Assembly: GCA_949130485.1 (NCBI GenBank)
Contig: OX422185.1
Location: 2,402,304 to 2,466,303, forward strand
Reading direction: 5' to 3'
From: Agelas oroides
Taxonomy: Eukaryota; Porifera; Demospongiae; Agelasida; Agelasidae
DNA: 64,000 bases
In this document: one piece after another, positions 60,642-64,000 of the stretch
Position numbering within the stretch: the stretch's first letter is position 1
Layout of the letters: each line of letters begins with the position of its first letter
Notes under the pieces: model-generated
Databases searched by the model: none
What the model was told of the DNA's origin: nothing
Seen by the model: the letters and a program-made list of their open reading frames with translations, nothing else
Made by a program: the position numbers and the translations under genes

Positions 60642-60680
60642 CCCTAACCCTAACCCTAACTCTAACCCTAACCCTTGACC
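60642..60680 (+). repeat. Interstitial telomere-like tract
   Basis: Six to seven CCCTAA-type units with one variant (CTCTAA). Its flanks resemble those of the CCCTAA tract at 12839-12868 in the element at 12333-13521: an A-rich lead-in and then 'ccctggccccag' or 'cctgtccctag'. Confidence 0.85.
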
Positions 60681-60795
60681 ATTTAGCCAACAAGCCACAA
60701 CAGACAACCAGCGCACTGTCCAGTCTAAGTACCGCTTTCTGCAGCATGCAGTTGAGCGCATGCAGTTGAGCGCATGCGTAAGGAGCTGGTACAAA

Positions 60796-61119
60796 TTAAC
60801 CTTTGAACCTCTGACATGCTCCACCGCTGTTATCAGACCGTGAGATTGACACTTCATTTGGGGCAAGAGCAAACAGCTGCTGATAATGTTGTTTTGACCC
60901 AAAATTTGTTATTATCTTAGTTGCATCAATGAACAGTTGAAATGTGTACAGATACTTTTGTGAGTTGTTTAAGAATTCTTGTATTCCCATAGAGCATTGT
61001 AGCTTTTGGGGGACAAATACATAAGTGGTATCATCTGATATTTGTAGTCCATGTTCTGGGGATTTTGCATTCACTAAACATCCGTGCCTTGGAAGTTTGG
61101 AAGATGTACTAAGTGACAT
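60796..61119 (-). CDS. Possible exon of an unrecognised gene, duplicated in inverted orientation
   Basis: The minus strand is open for 107 codons and includes YVFVPQKLQCSMGIQEFLNN and LFIDATKIITNFGSKQHYQQ. I recognise no family. Most of it is repeated in reverse orientation at 61299-61485, where the frame is broken by stops, so the left copy looks better preserved. It may be an exon or part of a mobile element. Confidence 0.25.
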   Translation of the reverse strand: MSLSTSSKLPRHGCLVNAKSPEHGLQISDDTTYVFVPQKLQCSMGIQEFLNNSQKYLYTFQLFIDATKIITNFGSKQHYQQLFALAPNEVSISRSDNSGGACQRFKG

Positions 61120-61485
61120 TTGTCACTAACTCACAGTACTCACATGCACAACTGAAATAGCATCCTTTGGGTCATTTACTGTGAACAACCATGGACCCAG
61201 TGTGAAGTAGTTTTGACAATGTGCACACTCCATAAAGAAAAGAAGAAAGCTGATTCAGACTCTCCACCAACCAATTTAAAATTATACAAAAACAAAAGAT
61301 GTTTACTGAATGCAAAATCCCCAGAGCATGGACCACAAATATTCATTTACAGATGATACCACATATGTAATTGTCCCCCAGAAGCTACAGTGCTCTAGGG
61401 GATACAGGAATTCTTAACCAACTCACAGAAGTATCTCTGTACATTTCAACTGTTCATTGATGCAACTAAAATAACAAAGTTTTGG
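60901..61485. repeat. Inverted duplication of a possible exon
   Basis: 60901-61082 and 61299-61485 are inverted copies at clearly less than full identity ('aagaattcttgtattccc', 'tgcaactaaaataacaaag'), separated by about 215 bp. The left copy is open on the minus strand and the right copy is interrupted. Confidence 0.8.
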
Positions 61486-61522
61486 TCGCAACAACATAAT
61501 CTCTTCTTAGAGTGAATTGATA

Positions 61523-61738
61523 CTAGCCACAGCTGAGTGAATGGTAGCAGAAGAAGTTGGACGCAGGACACCAAACCTTGGAGCGACCAAAAAGATTGCT
61601 GGGTAGTTCTGTTATGAGATACATAAGTTGCATGATCCGGCCCCATCTGATCAGACCCCAACACTCAAGAGGATAGCAGAAAACACTGGTTATATTATGT
61701 GCAATTGGCTCAGAGATGTTGTACTCTTCAATAAATTC
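61523..61738 (-). CDS. Possible exon of an unrecognised gene
   Basis: After a good acceptor (TTTTGCAG just above 61738), the minus strand reads EFIEEYNISEPIAHNITSVF and continues with WGLIRWGRIMQLMYLITELP for about 70 residues. The composition looks protein-like, but I recognise no domain. A possible donor follows the SNLFGRSK segment. Confidence 0.22.
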   Translation of the reverse strand, partial: EFIEEYNISEPIAHNITSVFCYPLECWGLIRWGRIMQLMYLITELPSNLFGRSKVWCPASNFFCYHSLSCG

Positions 61739-61739
61739 C

Positions 61740-62104
61740 TGCAAAACTCAACAGCTAGAAACTAAAGCTTGCAGCATTAGCTAAATGTTGTCCAAGTAGA
61801 AGTCCCCTAAATGAGCCTTCATGTATTAGATTTTATAGCGCATAGGTTAGAAATGGAGTTCCTAGCATTGTCTCCACTGGGGGGAAAAGAAAGAGATTTC
61901 CTATATTCCTGCTGAAATTTATATCCTGTGTGTGCTTATTAGTCACTGTTCATATGCAGAACTTATTGTAATATTTGCGGTGATTTGTGTAAATTGTGTG
62001 AATTAAAATTAAACTTGGCTGGACTAGCTATTTTATCTAAGTAGCTGACCAACCGCTAACTATGTGAGTTACTACTTGGTTGAAGCCATTCTCTGCCGCT
62101 GTAG
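61740..62104. other. Stretch with nothing recognised
   Basis: AT-rich sequence without repeats or splice-bounded open frames that I can identify. Confidence 0.3.
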
Positions 62105-62402
62105 CTACATTGTAGCTTCTATCGACTGGAAACAGTACAGATTTTCCCACTTGATACTTTGATACAGTCCCAACAAAGGTAACACTTCTATAGGCTGTTG
62201 CGAGGTGGATCTAGAAATGAGTTGTGGGGGGGGCAGTGTGGGTGATGTCAGAGGGGGAGGGTCCGAGAGGGAGGAGTTTCCCACACGACCGCGAAGCTCT
62301 GTGGGTAGTGCTTTCTCAGCTAAATCCGTATATGTAGTGAACGTAGTGCAACTGCGAGGCTCTGGCATCTCAGTGCTCTCCCGCTCATCATTTTCTCTTT
62401 AG
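62105..62402 (-). CDS. Possible Pro/Ser/Thr-rich linker exon
   Basis: The minus strand is open and biased toward Pro, Ser and Thr (DPPPLTSPTLPPPQLISRST), like the linker exons of the death-domain genes. It would lie downstream of the terminal death-domain exon at 63791, so it would belong to another transcript. Splice sites are only weakly supported. Confidence 0.22.
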
Positions 62403-63337
62403 CCTCTTCTGCCTCTCACATTTTTACCTCATCAAGGGAGGGATCCCGTCCTGGGATCATTATGGTTGCTTTTGTTGATTGGTATTTTGGTTGCTACCAG
62501 ACTATACCTCTACTGCCATGTGTTCCACAGCTGATTCAACTGTGGCTTTTAAGGTAGAGACATAGTCCACCAACCATTCCCTGATTGGCAATGATCACTG
62601 TTTTTGCTATTGCTGTAGTTTGCAAACTAAAACGTATTTATGTCGATCTAAACTCTGTCACCATACTCTCTCAATAATTATATACTATCATCAACCCTAT
62701 TCTTGTTCATGGTATCAAGTACTGAGAGAACACAACACTACATGATGAACACACTATCACTTTGTATGCTGTGAACTAATAGGCCCCTCTCTCACCTCCA
62801 TAAAGTTGTTCAGAAAGAGGGTCTTAGCCTTGTTTACCGGGCCCCATCCAACCTCCAGTCTGTTGCAGTATGAAGTGAGAGAGCATTTTCTTGCTGTGAG
62901 TGATAGGTAGCTAGGTGGGGCCTGAGAATGAGCCTACTGTCCCAGGGTGAGTTCATTGAGGTGGATGTCATTGTCAAAGGAATATTATCATATTGCAGTA
63001 AATGTTACTGTAGTACTGGTAGGTACTACCACCCCAGTGACAAAATGGAACAAGTAACCATCCATTCACTGTGTGGAGCAGACAGGTTTTCTGCACATGT
63101 AGAACATACTCATATGCCACTTGATGGACACTGTGTGTCATCAAGTATATACTGAGGCAAAATGCTGTCATAGATAGTCAACTAAATTTACGATATGAAA
63201 TGCATGATACTGTTTATAAAGATAGTACTTTGATCTACATGCATGGGACAGAGGTAGCTAACCATGTGGAAGCTCAAGGCACTGGTGTAATAGTTATTGT
63301 GCTGTAATTACCACACATGGTTGCATGTGCACATTAT

Positions 63338-63602
63338 ATACACTGTAAAAAAAGTGGGTAGTTTTAACCCATTGCAGTTACCTCAGTTTCATGCCATTTT
63401 CCACATGATTGGACAATTTCATTAGCAAAGTATTCTCCCATGACATTTACTAATGTTCTGGAAAGCCTAATCAAGTTCTTAATCTGTTTGGAATCTAAAG
63501 CAGGCAGTGGGACATCACTGTGTTTAACAATGCATATAAGTAAGAGGAAACTGAGATAACCAAATTGAGTCAAAACAACCTTTCCTTTTTTACAGTGTAC
63601 AT
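63338..63602. mobile_element. MITE with ACTGTAAAAAAAG ends
   Basis: Inverted ends ACACTGTAAAAAAAG and CTTTTTTACAGTGT bound 265 bp, followed inside by 'gttttaaccca' and 'ttacctcagtttc' and their inverses. Degenerate relatives lie near 19870-19930, 35860-35915 and 56340-56390. The minus strand is open inside it (LPALDSKQIKNLIRLSRTLV), but I do not treat this as a gene. Confidence 0.7.
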
Positions 63603-63790
63603 GTGGAGGCAGCCTCAAAATAACTGTCAATTAGTATTATTCACAATCTCTAACTATCAAAGGTCACTCTTACCTGTTCAATCTGGTATCTTTCAACTGC
63701 ACACAGAGCAACTATCAAACTCAGGGGATTACATTATGCAATATAACTACACACTATAGTTTAAAACATAGTACAATCAATTATACATAA

Positions 63791-64000
63791 AGTTACTTAG
63801 TAACAATTCTGTCTTCTGCAATTTTGTTAGCTACTCCAGTTTGCTTCACTCTAGGGTGTTTCAGGGCCTTCACTAAGTTCTTCCATGTTGGTATCCCCAT
63901 CTTTAGCACTTGGTCTTCTTTCTGCAGCCACGCAGCTATCACATCATCTCTGAACGTTTCTGAAATTTTCATGTTTTTCAAGTGAGGCTGGTACAGCCCT
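63791..64000 (-). CDS. Death-domain gene, 3' terminal exon (5' part outside window)
   Basis: Reading down from the right edge, the minus strand is open and encodes the last two thirds of a death domain: FRDDVIAAWLQKEDQ, GIPTWKNLVKALKHP and GVANKIAEDRIVTK, followed by a stop at 63791-63793. The WL..(Q/R), W..L..AL and A..IA pattern matches the death domains at 10804-11117 and 17380-17673. The domain therefore lies at the protein C terminus, unlike in the gene at 45134-58156, where it is N-terminal. Upstream exons lie beyond base 64000. Confidence 0.7.

Overview
The window is a stretch of animal nuclear genome. Every recognisable gene is split into short exons with GT-AG borders, all on the minus strand. 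The DNA is AT-rich and full of transposon debris, and there is no bacterial-style gene packing. The mix of death-domain proteins with Ser/Pro-rich linker exons, an unusual helical domain beside them, a DIRS-type retroelement relic and dense fold-back elements points to a non-bilaterian animal, most likely a demosponge. The species is an inference, not something read directly.

Layout: (1) 521-8840 holds the N-terminal nine exons of an ACSBG ('bubblegum') long-chain acyl-CoA synthetase, which runs off the left edge. (2) 10804-29254 is a field of death-domain exons: two complete death domains, at least eight short linker exons and one broken helical-domain piece. They are spaced by transposons and by a satellite array of about 790-bp units (19190-24150). 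(3) 24720-27800 is CpG-rich and looks different from its surroundings. (4) 31621-43974 is a complete second ACSBG gene, 17 exons and 699 codons, with the same exon borders as the first. (5) 45134-58156 is a complete five-exon gene that joins in frame to a 442-residue protein: an N-terminal death-like domain, three linker exons and a C-terminal helical domain. Its large intron 4 contains a dead DIRS-like element and many fold-back elements. (6) 58160-63790 is mostly palindromic repeats with a few weak exon candidates. (7) 63791-64000 is the last exon of another death-domain gene that enters from the right.

How the genes relate: the two ACSBG genes are tandem paralogues that should activate long or very-long-chain fatty acids as acyl-CoA. 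They differ at the ATP-binding loop, and copy 1 has lost the usual lysine. The death-domain genes appear to form a local family of adaptor-like proteins. Nearly all their exons begin and end in phase 1, which lets exons be duplicated or skipped without breaking the frame. Most of the remaining sequence is non-autonomous DNA transposons. Several have readable target-site duplications, and several carry telomere-like CCCTAA tracts in their interiors.
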